Below, in pieces: positions 17,376 to 27,003 of a stretch of 64,000 bases of DNA. Source of the DNA: Cellvibrio mixtus subsp. mixtus J3-8 (GTDB lineage Bacteria; Pseudomonadota; Gammaproteobacteria; Pseudomonadales; Cellvibrionaceae); the NCBI RefSeq assembly GCF_000766945.1, contig NZ_ALBT01000067.1:1-64000 (forward strand). Direction: 5' to 3'. The notes beneath the pieces were generated by a model. That model was not told the DNA's origin and did not search any database. It saw nothing but the letters and a program-made list of their open reading frames with translations. The position numbers and the translations under genes are program-made. Position 1 is the stretch's first letter. Each line of letters opens with the position of its first letter.

Positions 17376-20300
17376 GCCTCCTCCGCAAGTTGATTTGTGC
17401 CGGGTTTATTCACCCAGCGATCAAAAAACAAATACACCACCGGTGTAGTGAACAGGGTCAATACCTGGCTGACCAACAAACCGCCGACCATCACCAAACC
17501 CAGCGGTTGGCGCAACTCAGCGCCGGAGCCGCTGGCGAGCATCAGTGGAATAGCGCCAAACAGGGCGGCGAGGGTGGTCATCAGGATTGGGCGGAAGCGC
17601 ATCAAGGCGGCGCGATGGATTGCTTCGCGCGGGCTCATACCGAGGGTACGCTGGGCTTCGAGCGCAAAGTCCACCATCATGATGCCGTTCTTTTTAACCA
17701 GCCCGATTAACAGGACCACCCCGATTACTGCAATCAAATCCAGTGGTTGGCCCGTCAGGAGCAATGCCAGTAGCGCGCCGACAGTGGCGGAGGGCAGTGT
17801 GGACAGGATGGTCACCGGATGGATAAAACTTTCGTAGAGCACACCGAGCACAATGTACATAGTGACGACTGCTGCCAGCACCAGCCACAAGGTGTTGCTG
17901 AGCGAGGCGCGGAACGCTTCTGCCGCCCCCTGGAAACGCAATTCAACAGCGGCAGGCAAATCCAGATCCGCCTGTGCAGCGTCAATCGCAGCGATGGCTT
18001 CCCCCAAAGACGCATCTTCCGCGAGGTTGAAAGACACCGTTGTGGACGGGAATTGGCTTTGATGGTTGATCAACAACGGCGTCGGGCGTTGGGTGATTTT
18101 GGCTACCGTGGACAGCAACACCGGTTTGCCGCTGCTGGAGTTCACATACGTATTCTCCAGCGCCTTTAAACCCCGGGCATAATCCGGATCAACTTCCAGC
18201 ACCACGCGATATTGGTTGGCTTGCGTAAACAGGGTCGCAATCTGCCGCTGTGCGTATGCTGTCTGCAAACTGCTGGCAATGTTGCTAACACTCACCCCAA
18301 GGCGTGCTGCGGCATCGCGGTCAATATCGACATAAGCTTGCAGCCCGCGGGTTTGTAAATCAGCCGCCACATCAGCCAATGCCGGTTCCTGGCGCAAACG
18401 CTCCAGCACGCGCGGCAGGGTTTGATCCAGCAAGGCGATTTCCGGGGCAGTCAGGGTGAACTGGTATTGGGTACGGCTGACCCGATCTTCGATACTTAAT
18501 TCCTGTAGCGGCTGAAACCAGGCGGTGATGCCGCTGATAGTGGCAATTTTTTCCTGCAAGCGGCGAATCACATCGCTGGCGTGGGTATCGCGTTCGCCAT
18601 GGGCCTTGAGATTAATCAGCAAACGCCCGGAGTTGAGGGTGATATTGCTGCCATCTACGCCGATAAAGGAGGAAAGGCTTTCCACATCCGGGTCTTGCAA
18701 AATCAGTGCGGCAATTTGCTGCTGGCGTTCGGTCATGGCGGCGAAGGAGGTGTCTTGCGGTGCTTCGGTAATTGCCTGGATGGCGCCGCTGTCCTGTACC
18801 GGGAAAAAACCTTTCGGCACCAGCAAATACAACCCGGCGGTGACGACAATTGTGCCAATCATTACTGCCATGGCGGCGGTTTCACGCTCCAGTACCTTGT
18901 CGAGCAATTCCCCGTAGCGACGGATGACCTTATCGAGGACGTCTGGTTTGTTTTCGTCGTGCACCGGCGCGGTTTTGAGCATGCGCGCGCACATCATCGG
19001 GGTGAGGGTGAGCGATACGATCAGGGAGATCCCGATCGCCACGGCCAGCGTAATGGCAAACTCCTGGAACAATCGACCAACCAGGTCGCCCATAAACAGC
19101 AGCGGGATTAATACGGCGATAAGTGAAATTGTCAGTGATACCAGCGTAAAGCCGATTTCCCCCGCGCCTTTCAGCGCGGCGTTCATCGGTGTTTCGCCTT
19201 GCTCGCGATGACGGGAAATGTTCTCCAGCATCACAATCGCATCGTCCACCACAAAGCCAGTGGCGATGGTAAGTGCCATGAGTGTCAGGTTGTTGATGGA
19301 GAAATTGAGGAAATACATCACCGCAAAGGTGCCAATCAACGACAGTGGTACCGCGAGGCTGGGAATAATGGTGGCGGGCACCGAGCGCAGGAATACCAGG
19401 GTGACGGCGACAACGAGGAAAATGGCGAATACCAGCTCTTTTTGCACATCGCGAATGGAGGCGCGGATACTGTGGGTACGGTCGCTCAATACTTCGATTT
19501 TTGCGGCGGCGGGCATGGTCACCATCAGTTTTGGTAGCAATTCTTCGATGCTGTCAGCTACATCAATAACGTTCGCACCGGGCTGGCGCTGGATATTAAT
19601 CAGCACTGCCGGTTGTTTATTAGCCCAGGCAGCAAGGAAGCGATCTTCTGCGCCTTCTTCCACTGTGGCGACATCCCCCAGACGCAATGGCGAGCCATCG
19701 CGCCAGCTGACGATAAGGTCGCGATATTCACTGGCGGAGCGAATTTGATCATTGGCATCCAGCATGGTCGAGCGGTATTCGCCGTCGAAACTGCCTTTGG
19801 GCTGGTTGGTGTTGGCGGTGACCACAGCCGTGCGGACTTGCTCCAGGCTCAACTGGGTATTAGCGAGGGCATTGGGATTGACCTTGATTCGAATCGCCGG
19901 GCGCTGGCCGCCCGCAAGGGTCACCATACCTACTCCGGGTAATTGGGCGATCTTTTGCGCCATCCGCGTATTCACCAGATCGTACACTTCGGGTAGTGGC
20001 AGGCTTTCCGAGGTGACCGCGAGCGTCATGATTGGGGCATCCGCCGGATTGACTTTGCGGTAGATTGGCGGAGTAGGCAGGTCATTGGGTAACAGGTTGT
20101 CAGCAGAGTTCAACGCTGCCTGGACTTCCTGCTCGGCCACGCCCAAATCCACTTCCAGCAAAAATTGCAGGGTGATAATGGACGCACCGGTAGAACTGGT
20201 CGAAGAAAGTTGTTTGACGCCGGGAATCTGGCCGAGGCTGCGCTCAAGCGGCGCGGTTACCGTACGTGCCATAACATCCGGGCTGGCGCCGGGGTTGAAG

Positions 20301-20446
20301 GTGAAAATCTGGATGATCGGATAATCCACCTGCGGCAATGCCGCCACGGGCAACAAGCGATAGCCCAGCAAACCGGCAAGCAAAAACGCCAGCATCACCA
20401 GCGAAGTGGCGACAGGGCGGAGAATAAAGGGACGGGAAATACTCAT
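17372..20446 (-). CDS. mdtB: RND multidrug efflux pump inner-membrane subunit (MdtB-like)
   Basis: A 1024-residue RND transporter beginning [15 protein letters not shown]. It has the 12-TM plan with two periplasmic porter loops. The TM4 Asp pair is in [13 protein letters not shown], and the [12 protein letters not shown] segment after TM7 is typical. It is paired with a second, different RND subunit downstream (at 14207), the arrangement of mdtB-mdtC, in which a heterotrimer exports bile salts, novobiocin and other amphiphiles; the substrate here is unknown. Its TAG stop comes from the REP sequence that follows. The adaptor gene lies upstream behind another REP pair. Confidence 0.85.
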   Translation of the reverse strand: MSISRPFILRPVATSLVMLAFLLAGLLGYRLLPVAALPQVDYPIIQIFTFNPGASPDVMARTVTAPLERSLGQIPGVKQLSSTSSTGASIITLQFLLEVDLGVAEQEVQAALNSADNLLPNDLPTPPIYRKVNPADAPIMTLAVTSESLPLPEVYDLVNTRMAQKIAQLPGVGMVTLAGGQRPAIRIKVNPNALANTQLSLEQVRTAVVTANTNQPKGSFDGEYRSTMLDANDQIRSASEYRDLIVSWRDGSPLRLGDVATVEEGAEDRFLAAWANKQPAVLINIQRQPGANVIDVADSIEELLPKLMVTMPAAAKIEVLSDRTHSIRASIRDVQKELVFAIFLVVAVTLVFLRSVPATIIPSLAVPLSLIGTFAVMYFLNFSINNLTLMALTIATGFVVDDAIVMLENISRHREQGETPMNAALKGAGEIGFTLVSLTISLIAVLIPLLFMGDLVGRLFQEFAITLAVAIGISLIVSLTLTPMMCARMLKTAPVHDENKPDVLDKVIRRYGELLDKVLERETAAMAVMIGTIVVTAGLYLLVPKGFFPVQDSGAIQAITEAPQDTSFAAMTERQQQIAALILQDPDVESLSSFIGVDGSNITLNSGRLLINLKAHGERDTHASDVIRRLQEKIATISGITAWFQPLQELSIEDRVSRTQYQFTLTAPEIALLDQTLPRVLERLRQEPALADVAADLQTRGLQAYVDIDRDAAARLGVSVSNIASSLQTAYAQRQIATLFTQANQYRVVLEVDPDYARGLKALENTYVNSSSGKPVLLSTVAKITQRPTPLLINHQSQFPSTTVSFNLAEDASLGEAIAAIDAAQADLDLPAAVELRFQGAAEAFRASLSNTLWLVLAAVVTMYIVLGVLYESFIHPVTILSTLPSATVGALLALLLTGQPLDLIAVIGVVLLIGLVKKNGIMMVDFALEAQRTLGMSPREAIHRAALMRFRPILMTTLAALFGAIPLMLASGSGAELRQPLGLVMVGGLLVSQVLTLFTTPVVYLFFDRWVNKPGTNQLAEEA

Positions 20447-20485
20447 TGTTTATCTCAAATAAATAATAAGGTGCGATGTAGCTTC

Positions 20486-20637
20486 GTAGGTTGGGCAGTG
20501 TGTAGGTTGTGGTGAGCTTGCGAACCGCAACATGACCATATATCCGCATCCACCAAAATAATTTGAATATTCAATCAGGTTGGCGGCAGTTGGTGTGAGA
20601 TGGTCATGTTGCGGTTCGTTCCTCACCGGCAACCTAC
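20486..20637. repeat. REP cluster: partial REP plus inverted REP pair (BIME-like)
   Basis: A partial unit, GTAGGTTGGGCAG (20486-20498), is directly followed by a full REP (GTAG at 20502; stem GTTGTGGT/ACCGCAAC to 20531). An inverted REP at 20608-20637 ends GGCAACCTAC. The inner flanks also pair (ATGACCAT with ATGGTCAT), extending the inverted repeat. The cluster separates the adaptor gene from the first pump gene, beginning two bases past the adaptor stop. Confidence 0.9.
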
Positions 20638-20639
20638 AT

Positions 20640-21806
20640 TTACATCACCTTGACATCTTTGCCTTCCCACAAGCGATCAATACCTTCCAGCACTACTTGT
20701 TCACCTTCCTTCAATCCTTCAAGCACGGCGATGCGGTCGGCTTCCAGTGCGCCGAGCTTGATCTGGCGCATTTTGGCTTTACCGTCGTCAATCACGTAAA
20801 CATAGGTACCTTTGGTGCCGTATTGCACTGCATCGGCGGGAATGGTCACGGCGCCGTCGAGCGTCTGCAAATGCAGGCGGGCATTAATAAACTGGTTGGG
20901 GAAGAGGCCGTCATCGCCATTATCGAATTCGGCTTTCAGGCGCAGGGTACCGGTGGCGGTGTCGATTTGGTTATCCAGGGTGGTCAATTTGCCAGTAGCC
21001 AACAGGTTTTGTTCGCTGCGGTCCCACGCCTCCACGCTCAATGCTTGCTTATTGGCTATGGCCAACGAGTTTGCCTGGCGCACAGCCATTAACTGGTTTT
21101 CCGGGATGGTGAATACCACCGAAATGGGTTTGGTTTGGGTAATCGTCACCAGACCGGTAGTGTCATTGGCATTGACCAGGTTACCCACATCCACCTTGCG
21201 CAAGCCGGTACGGCCGGCAATCGGCGCAGTAATGCGTGTGTATGAGAGCTGTAAACGCGCATCTTCCAGTTGGGCGGAGTGGCTCTTTAATGTGCCTTGC
21301 AGTTGGTCGACCAGCGCTTTTTGTTTGTCGTATTGCTGCTTGGCGATGGAGTTGTTCGTCAATAAACGTTCATAAAGTGCGAGGTCGTCCTGGGCATTTT
21401 TCAGTTGCGCCCGGGTTTCCTGCAGTGAGCCTTCGGCTTGATGGAGTTTTACCTGATAAGGCGCCGGATCAATTTCAGCCAGCACTTCACCCGCTTTCAC
21501 CAATTGCCCCTCGGAAAACTTCACACTGATTATCGGACCGCCAACACGCGGGCGCACAGTAACCGTATTGAGTGGACTTACCGTGCCAATGGCTTTGAGA
21601 TGGACCTTCAAATTACTTTTGCTAACCGCAACTACATGGACGGGCGTTGGGCCCATCCAGGGGTTAGGTGGCGGAGGGCGTTTTGCTTCAGGTTTGCGAA
21701 TGCCAAAAAACCAGACCAACAATAAAACCACAACAACACCGGCACCCACTAACCAGCGCTGGCCGCGCGAGAGGCGATTTAACGAAGCAAGCATGAAAAC
21801 ATCCAT
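20640..21806 (-). CDS. mdtA: RND efflux periplasmic adaptor (MdtA-like membrane fusion protein)
   Basis: Start ATG 21806 is preferred (ATG 21794 is possible); the longer frame from 21875 adds a segment without family features. After a short cytoplasmic part, one membrane segment (VGAGVVVVLLLVWFFGI) anchors the protein, followed by a Pro-rich stretch. The adaptor domains follow: barrel-sandwich (VRPRVGGPI, GQLVKAGEVLAEIDP), an alpha-helical hairpin (about 120-190), TRITAPIAGRTGLRKVDVGN, then beta-barrel and membrane-proximal parts. It links the pump subunits encoded downstream to an outer-membrane channel encoded elsewhere. First gene of a three-gene operon, with no local regulator. Confidence 0.85.
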   Translation of the reverse strand: MDVFMLASLNRLSRGQRWLVGAGVVVVLLLVWFFGIRKPEAKRPPPPNPWMGPTPVHVVAVSKSNLKVHLKAIGTVSPLNTVTVRPRVGGPIISVKFSEGQLVKAGEVLAEIDPAPYQVKLHQAEGSLQETRAQLKNAQDDLALYERLLTNNSIAKQQYDKQKALVDQLQGTLKSHSAQLEDARLQLSYTRITAPIAGRTGLRKVDVGNLVNANDTTGLVTITQTKPISVVFTIPENQLMAVRQANSLAIANKQALSVEAWDRSEQNLLATGKLTTLDNQIDTATGTLRLKAEFDNGDDGLFPNQFINARLHLQTLDGAVTIPADAVQYGTKGTYVYVIDDGKAKMRQIKLGALEADRIAVLEGLKEGEQVVLEGIDRLWEGKDVKVM

Positions 21807-22423
21807 CAATTGATTAATTTGAAACAGGATTGGCGCGTAGATGTTTATAAATAAACGGAATGAAATCTGGCGCATTGGAGCGGGAGGCTATTATGCAAGG
21901 AATAAGCCTGCAATCGGTTTTACATTTCTGGACGATTGCACAGTAAATTGTCACATATTTGCAGCAAGATCCGGTTTTTCCCCACAGAAGGCGCACAAAA
22001 TGTAGGTGTTCTGCCGGGTAATCTTTTTGGTAGTAGATTTATTCCCCCTGCGAGAAAAATTCTCTTCGAATGTTAACTGGTTCTCAGTATTCCTTTTTTG
22101 AAAACACAAAAATGACAGCGCTGTCTTAATTAAGTGAGACAAATAACAACAATAATAAAAATAAAATTTTAGGCGTCAAACAAAGCTCTCCAAGCAATCA
22201 TCCGTGCCCCAGCCGTAATCGGGGCGAAATAATTTTCTGGCGTAGATTTTCGCGTCGTTCGAAGTAACAGGACCACCAAAGTAGTAACGACTTTTGGGTG
22301 TTGCTGCCTTGGCTGTCTGCTTTTGCAGGCAACAGGAGTGGCTGTTTCATGCCCGGATATCAGGGCTTTTCTAATAAAACCAGGGTTTAACCCTCATCCA
22401 TGTTTCGTCCAAGGAGACAATAA
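21807..22423. other. Divergent intergenic region between efflux operon and GH5 gene
   Basis: About 615 bases without a credible ORF. It should hold both promoters. Near the GH5 gene there is an imperfect palindrome GCCCGGATATCAGGGC (about 22351-22366) followed by TTTTCT, which might fold as a leader hairpin, and a strong AAGGAGAC ribosome site just before ATG 22424. No known riboswitch class could be recognised. Confidence 0.4.
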
Positions 22424-24679
22424 ATGACTACTCCTCCAAACAAACGCTTCCGGCTGGCCCTGCTCGGGCTGAGTGTGCTGGCAGCGAGCTACGCAGGCTC
22501 TGCTTTTGCTGCCTGTAGCTATGTAATTACCAATGAGTGGAACAACGGTGCAACCGGTGAAATTCGCATCACTAACTCCACGACTTCCACTATCAATGGT
22601 TGGGCTGTCAATTGGCAATACGCTACCAACAGACTGAGCGGCTCCTGGAATGCCCAAGTGAGTGGCTCCAACCCGTATACAGCCACGAATGTTGGTTGGA
22701 ACGGTACTTTGTCGCCAGGCCAAACCGCAACCTTTGGTTTCCAGATCAATAAAAATAACAGTGCAGCTGCTGAGCGTCCGACTATTACCGGAGCGGTTTG
22801 TGGTGATACTCCGCCGCCTTCCTCTTCATCGGCGCCATCGACTTCATCATCAGCACCAACCACATCGTCGTCTTCTTCAAGCTCCCTGCAAGCTTGCCTC
22901 CAGCAATGTAACTGGTATGGCACGCTTTACCCTGTATGTGTGACGACTACCAGCGGTTGGGGTTATGAGAACAATAGAAGCTGTATTTCACGCGCTACCT
23001 GTACCAGCCAGCCATCGCCATTTGGCCTCACCAATACTGCCAATTGCGGTACATCTTCAAGCGTGGTGACAACATCCAGCCGCTCCAGCTCTTCAACGCC
23101 AGCAACCAGCTCTTCAACGCCAGCGACCAGCAGTTCGCGCTCAAGCTCATCGGTGGCAGTGACCAGTAGCTCTCGTTCAAGCTCTTCTGTGGGCGTGACT
23201 ACCAGCAGCTCCAGTTCAATCCGTTCATCCAGCTCTGTTCCAACAACCAGTTCCAGCTCAAGCTCCAGTGTTACTCCTCCTGCTGGTGGTGTATTCCGCG
23301 TGAACGCGCAGGGTAACCTGACCAAAGATGGCCAGGCGTTGCCGGCACAATGCGGTAACTGGTTCGGCCTGGAAGGTCGTCATGAGCCATCCAATGATTC
23401 GACCAACCCCAGCGGTGCGCCAATGGAGCTGTACGCCGGTAACATGTGGTGGGTGAATGACAGTAAAGGTTCAGGCCGTACTATCGACCAAACCATGAAA
23501 GAGTTGAAAGCTGCCGGCATCACCATGCTGCGGTTGCCGATCGCTCCACAAACCCTGGAAGCCAATAACCCGCAAGGTATGGCACCTAACCTGAAAAACC
23601 ATCCATCGATCCGCCAAACCAACGCTCGCCAGGCGCTGGAGGATTTCATCAAGCTGGCTGATCAAAACAACATTCAGATCTTTGTTGATATCCACTCCTG
23701 CTCCAACTTCGTCGGTTGGCGTAAAGGTCGCCTCGACGCACGTCCACCGTATGTGGATAAAGATCGCGTTGGCTATGACTACAGACGTGAAGAATATTCT
23801 TGCTCTGCAACTGGCAACCCCAGCAGCGTGACTAAAATCCACGCCTATGACAAAGCCAAATGGCTGGCTAACCTGAAGGAAATTGCAGGTCTTCCAGCGA
23901 AACTGGGTGTAACCAACCTGGTGGGTATCGATATTTTCAACGAGCCATGGGATTACACCTGGGCAGATTGGAAAGCGTTATCAGAAGAAGCCTACGCTGC
24001 AATTGATTCCGTTAACCCTAACCTGCTGATTATTGTTGAAGGTATTTCCGGTACCGCAAATAACCAGGATGGAACGCCTGACACCAAAGATGAAGTGCCA
24101 CACGGTAATCCGGACCTGAACCCGAACTGGGGTGAAAACCTGTATGGGTTTGCTGAGGCACCGCTCAACATTCCAAAAGACCGTTTGTTGCTGTCACCGC
24201 ACACCTATGGCCCATCAGTGTTTGTACAAAAACACCATATGGATCCAGCCCAAACCGAGTGTGAGGGGCTTGAAGGTGACTCTGCGGCTGAGCTTGATTG
24301 CCGTATCGTGATTAACCCGACAGTGCTTGAAGAAGGTTGGGAAGAGCACTTCGGTTACCTGCGTGAGCAAGGCTACGGTATTCTGGTGGGCGAATTCGGT
24401 GGCAACATGGATTGGCCAAACAAAACCAGCCAGGCTGATCGTACTGCGTGGAGCCACATCACCACCAACGTAGATCAACAATGGCAAGTTGCAGCAGTTA
24501 ACTACTTCAAGAAGAAAAATATCCACGCGTGCTATTGGTCGATGAACCCTGAGTCGGCTGATACCTTCGGTTGGTATTTGACCCCTTGGGATCCGGTTAG
24601 CGCGAACGATAAGTGGGGCCAATGGACCACACTTGACCCGCGCAAAACCTCACTGTTGAATTCACTCTGGGGTAAATAA
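22424..24679 (+). CDS. Secreted modular GH5 cellulase (CBM2-linker-CBM10-linker-GH5)
   Basis: Start ATG 22424 behind AAGGAGAC. Signal peptide 1-29 (cut after SAFA). A family 2 carbohydrate-binding module (about 30-127) is bounded by Cys31 and Cys126 and has exposed Trp in GSWNAQ and VGWNG. A poly-Ser/Thr linker (about 128-154) leads to a CBM10 (about 157-208; CNWYGTLYPVC, GWGYENNRSC), then a longer Ser linker (about 209-285). The GH5 barrel (about 290-751) carries the acid/base E507 in DIFNEPW and nucleophile E657 in LVGEFGG. The order of binding modules and Ser linkers is a hallmark of Cellvibrio plant-cell-wall enzymes. It probably cuts cellulose internally; a mannanase is less likely but not excluded from sequence. 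Confidence 0.85.
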   Translation: MTTPPNKRFRLALLGLSVLAASYAGSAFAACSYVITNEWNNGATGEIRITNSTTSTINGWAVNWQYATNRLSGSWNAQVSGSNPYTATNVGWNGTLSPGQTATFGFQINKNNSAAAERPTITGAVCGDTPPPSSSSAPSTSSSAPTTSSSSSSSLQACLQQCNWYGTLYPVCVTTTSGWGYENNRSCISRATCTSQPSPFGLTNTANCGTSSSVVTTSSRSSSSTPATSSSTPATSSSRSSSSVAVTSSSRSSSSVGVTTSSSSSIRSSSSVPTTSSSSSSSVTPPAGGVFRVNAQGNLTKDGQALPAQCGNWFGLEGRHEPSNDSTNPSGAPMELYAGNMWWVNDSKGSGRTIDQTMKELKAAGITMLRLPIAPQTLEANNPQGMAPNLKNHPSIRQTNARQALEDFIKLADQNNIQIFVDIHSCSNFVGWRKGRLDARPPYVDKDRVGYDYRREEYSCSATGNPSSVTKIHAYDKAKWLANLKEIAGLPAKLGVTNLVGIDIFNEPWDYTWADWKALSEEAYAAIDSVNPNLLIIVEGISGTANNQDGTPDTKDEVPHGNPDLNPNWGENLYGFAEAPLNIPKDRLLLSPHTYGPSVFVQKHHMDPAQTECEGLEGDSAAELDCRIVINPTVLEEGWEEHFGYLREQGYGILVGEFGGNMDWPNKTSQADRTAWSHITTNVDQQWQVAAVNYFKKKNIHACYWSMNPESADTFGWYLTPWDPVSANDKWGQWTTLDPRKTSLLNSLWGK

Positions 24680-24702
24680 TCCCTGATTGGGTAACACAAA
24701 AA

Positions 24703-24733
24703 ACGGCGCTGCAATTGCAGCGCCGTTTTTTTA
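24703..24733. terminator. Bidirectional terminator between convergent genes
   Basis: A 10-bp perfect stem, ACGGCGCTGC (24703-24712) and GCAGCGCCGT (24717-24726), loop AATT, with A's before and a long T run after. It serves the GH5 gene and the convergent DUF2063 gene. Confidence 0.9.
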
Positions 24734-25432
24734 TTGCAAAAAATTTTCGCGAATGAGCCATTCCACTAATGGCCGGTTAACTCCTGGCGCAAATGCTTCT
24801 GCTAAACATTGCGCTTGCGACGTTAACAACAAATATTCTGCTGCTGACGCCCGGCGCCATAAATCCGGCAAATGCGGTGCGACTACCACATAAAAATTTT
24901 CCGCTTTTCCGGCAGCAATTGGTTTTGCTGTCAATAGTGCATGAAAGACTTCGAGTGGGTTGCGATTGAATTGCAATGCCACAACCCCGGGCGCGAGCTG
25001 GATTTTATCGACCTGCTTTATCGGCGCTCCATCATTACTCTGCAATTGACCTGCTTGTTTTAATGCATACTCAAATGCAATAGTTGTTTTGGTAAATGCA
25101 TCTACATCGTCGCGATCCAATAAAAATTGTTTGAATTGTTCTATCTCCGCCGCAAAAAATAACGTGCGCAACGGCATATGGGTGATGTAGTCGATAATTA
25201 AAAATTCCTGTTGCCAATATTTTAATAATCCGACGGTGAGAGGGGCTGCAGTGTGCAGTCGTCCCAATCGCCACCAGCCCTGGATTTGCTCAGTAACCAT
25301 TAACCCCTTGCTGGCGCGTAATTGCTGTAGCCAGCTTCGTTCTTCATCGCTCAGGTTTTGTTTGTGCATTAACGGCGTGTGATTGCCGCGTGCAAGGCTG
25401 ACCAAACAGGATTGAACATCAGCAAGCGGCAT
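24731..25432 (-). CDS. DUF2063-family partner protein of the MNIO enzyme
   Basis: A 233-residue protein matching the DUF2063 family (partners named MbnC, BufC or HvfC in other clusters): an N-terminal helical part (QSCLVSLARGN) and a C-terminal part ending in LVEWLIRENFLQ. In characterised MNIO clusters this partner binds the precursor peptide and docks it on the DUF692 enzyme. Its ATG lies inside the end of the DUF692 gene (14-base overlap, 25419-25432), so the two are translationally coupled, as expected for a stable complex. The N-terminal part is only weakly conserved by eye. Confidence 0.7.
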   Translation of the reverse strand: MPLADVQSCLVSLARGNHTPLMHKQNLSDEERSWLQQLRASKGLMVTEQIQGWWRLGRLHTAAPLTVGLLKYWQQEFLIIDYITHMPLRTLFFAAEIEQFKQFLLDRDDVDAFTKTTIAFEYALKQAGQLQSNDGAPIKQVDKIQLAPGVVALQFNRNPLEVFHALLTAKPIAAGKAENFYVVVAPHLPDLWRRASAAEYLLLTSQAQCLAEAFAPGVNRPLVEWLIRENFLQ

Positions 25433-26372
25433 AATTAGGCTCCATTTGTTGCAAATTCAAATGGTTTTTTTCCTGGGCGCAACAATAATGTTGCCAGAGT
25501 GCCTGGCAGCGCGTTAGTTGCGCAACGATTTTTTCCTCGCCCAACAATGGCAGTGCGTGCTCAAGTAACTCGTAGGTAATGGCACACAGGTTTGGGGTAT
25601 AAGGCAAAATAGATTCCAGCATGTCCCATACGGGTTCGGGCACCAGGTCGCTGTGTACGTCCAGTAAAAAACCTTCATGGGTGACGCCACCTGCAATATG
25701 AATTTCTATCACTCGATCAAGTTGCAAACGCATCAGTGCCGCTAATGGATCAAAGCCAAAATTAATGGCATTGCAGTAAAAATTATATAAATCCAATAAC
25801 AATCCGCAGTCGGTGTTGCTTAATAACTGGTTGAGGAATTCAATTTCATTCCATTCATTTCCAATAAAATCAGGTAAGTAACAGGTTGTATTTTCAATAA
25901 GGAAAGGAGTTGTGTAACGCTGGCATAAATGCTGGATGCGCGGGCAGAGTAAATCCAGTGCTTCGCGGGTAAACGGCAAAGGGAGTAGAAGTCCGGCGTG
26001 ATCTTCACCGCCGTCCGGATTTTTGGCGAGGGTAAAACCCAAATGCTCGCTATGCCACAAAAATGGTTGTTGTTGCGCATAGCTATCCAACATGGATAAA
26101 TAATCCTGGTTCCATCCGCTCGCTGAGCCTATTGATAGACCAAGGCCATGCACTATTACCGGAAAATCACTGGCGATAAATTTAAGCTGTTCAATTTTGT
26201 TGTTATCAAAACACAATTTGCGTTGTTGCCTGGTAATGATTTCCTCGCACAAAATGTCGGGGCTAACTTCAATAAAATTAATGATATTGGCATTGCGTAA
26301 AATCAGCGCTGAAAAATCCCAATGATAATTAATGCCTACCCCTAATTTGGTTGGACACTGTTTAATCGCCAT
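25419..26372 (-). CDS. DUF692-family multinuclear non-heme iron-dependent oxidative enzyme (MNIO)
   Basis: A 317-residue TIM-barrel protein with the metal-ligand motifs of the family (MbnB, TglH and bufferin-type enzymes): FIEVSPD (E35), VHGLGLSIG (H75), WHSEHLGF (H107, E109, H110), LIENTTCYL (E160, N161), LLLDLYNFY (D194, N197), EIHIAGG (H225) and LLDVHSD (D238, H240). These enzymes modify Cys or other residues of ribosomal peptides, for example forming oxazolone/thioamide, thiooxazole or cleaved products. The usual ERD-type C-terminal motif reads TYELLEH here. It sits between a likely Tat-exported precursor peptide (26456) and the DUF2063 partner (24731). Product chemistry cannot be predicted from sequence. 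Confidence 0.85.
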   Translation of the reverse strand: MAIKQCPTKLGVGINYHWDFSALILRNANIINFIEVSPDILCEEIITRQQRKLCFDNNKIEQLKFIASDFPVIVHGLGLSIGSASGWNQDYLSMLDSYAQQQPFLWHSEHLGFTLAKNPDGGEDHAGLLLPLPFTREALDLLCPRIQHLCQRYTTPFLIENTTCYLPDFIGNEWNEIEFLNQLLSNTDCGLLLDLYNFYCNAINFGFDPLAALMRLQLDRVIEIHIAGGVTHEGFLLDVHSDLVPEPVWDMLESILPYTPNLCAITYELLEHALPLLGEEKIVAQLTRCQALWQHYCCAQEKNHLNLQQMEPNYAAC

Positions 26373-26409
26373 AATGCCTCCTGCCTGAGACTAACGATGC
26401 GTTATCAAC

Positions 26410-26452
26410 AAAAAAAGCCGACACCACAGAATGTCATGTATCGGCTTTTTTT
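26410..26452 (-). terminator. Hairpin between precursor and MNIO genes (attenuator/terminator)
   Basis: AAAAAAGCCGA (26411-26421) pairs with TCGGCTTTTTT (26441-26451) around an 18-19 base loop and ends in a T run on the minus strand. It lies just after the precursor stop and before the DUF692 gene. A leaky terminator here would give more precursor than enzyme, a common arrangement in RiPP operons. Confidence 0.75.
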
Positions 26453-26455
26453 GCG

Positions 26456-26842
26456 TTAACGTTGCATAAGGCTGGCCGCAACGGGAATACGGGTGTCCAA
26501 TTTGATAACCGGATTAATGCGGAAGCGCAAATCAAAACCGTTGAAACCGCAATTCAAACACCCGGTCATTCTCCCCAATTGTTTGAGGATGCTATTGAAA
26601 TCATCAAGTGCGACATCCGCACTATTAAAAGCGATGTCAATAACTTGCACCGGGCTTGCTGCTTTAGTGACATTGCCAGCGGCATCGTAACAGGTTTGTG
26701 CTGTGGCGGATTCTGCGGCTGTGAGCGTTGCTATAGCACCGGCGGCGAGCATGGAGTTGCGTAAAAAATCGCGGCGGTCATTGGGATTGCTGGATGCGTT
26801 AACGTCTTGAGTTTCAGTGACAGGGGATTTTTCGTCAGACAT
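26456..26842 (-). CDS. Candidate RiPP precursor: Tat-signal protein with CxxCGFxGFD motif
   Basis: Start ATG 26842 is set by a strong AAGGAGAAGG site; the longer frame to 26911 lacks one. The product has 128 residues. An N-terminal region ends in a twin-arginine motif (R23-R24 in DRRDFLRN), then a hydrophobic stretch (30-43) and a likely cleavage after ATAQ (residue 49). The predicted mature part of about 79 residues has only three Cys: C51 near its start and the pair C95/C98 in TGCLNCGFNGFDLRF (93-107), followed by a basic and hydrophobic tail. Position directly before a DUF692 enzyme and its DUF2063 partner makes it the probable substrate. Tat export fits modification and folding in the cytoplasm before secretion. 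I do not recognise a named family; it is not the EGKCG-type (DUF2282) bufferin precursor. Confidence 0.7.
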   Translation of the reverse strand: MSDEKSPVTETQDVNASSNPNDRRDFLRNSMLAAGAIATLTAAESATAQTCYDAAGNVTKAASPVQVIDIAFNSADVALDDFNSILKQLGRMTGCLNCGFNGFDLRFRINPVIKLDTRIPVAASLMQR

Positions 26843-27003
26843 GATCCTTCTCCTTAACGATTGATAAATGAAAGAGAGTGCTTGCCGGAAACTCCTTGGG
26901 CTCTCTCGCATTTAATCATCTGCTCCTGTTGAATATTAACCAGCGAACAATGAAGCAGAATTCTTGTGAAATATTCACATAACTCCAAAAAAATGGCGTA
27001 CAT

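Noticed and set aside
21807-22423. Riboswitch in the GH5 leader
   Set aside because: Some small hairpins, but no conserved core of a known class could be matched.
22800-23280. Tandem DNA repeat or CRISPR-like array
   Set aside because: The repetition is protein-level poly-Ser/Thr linker coding, with irregular units and no spacers.
22963-23325. Minus-strand ORF rich in Glu/Leu/Val
   Set aside because: It is the antisense reading of the Ser codons in the GH5 linkers.
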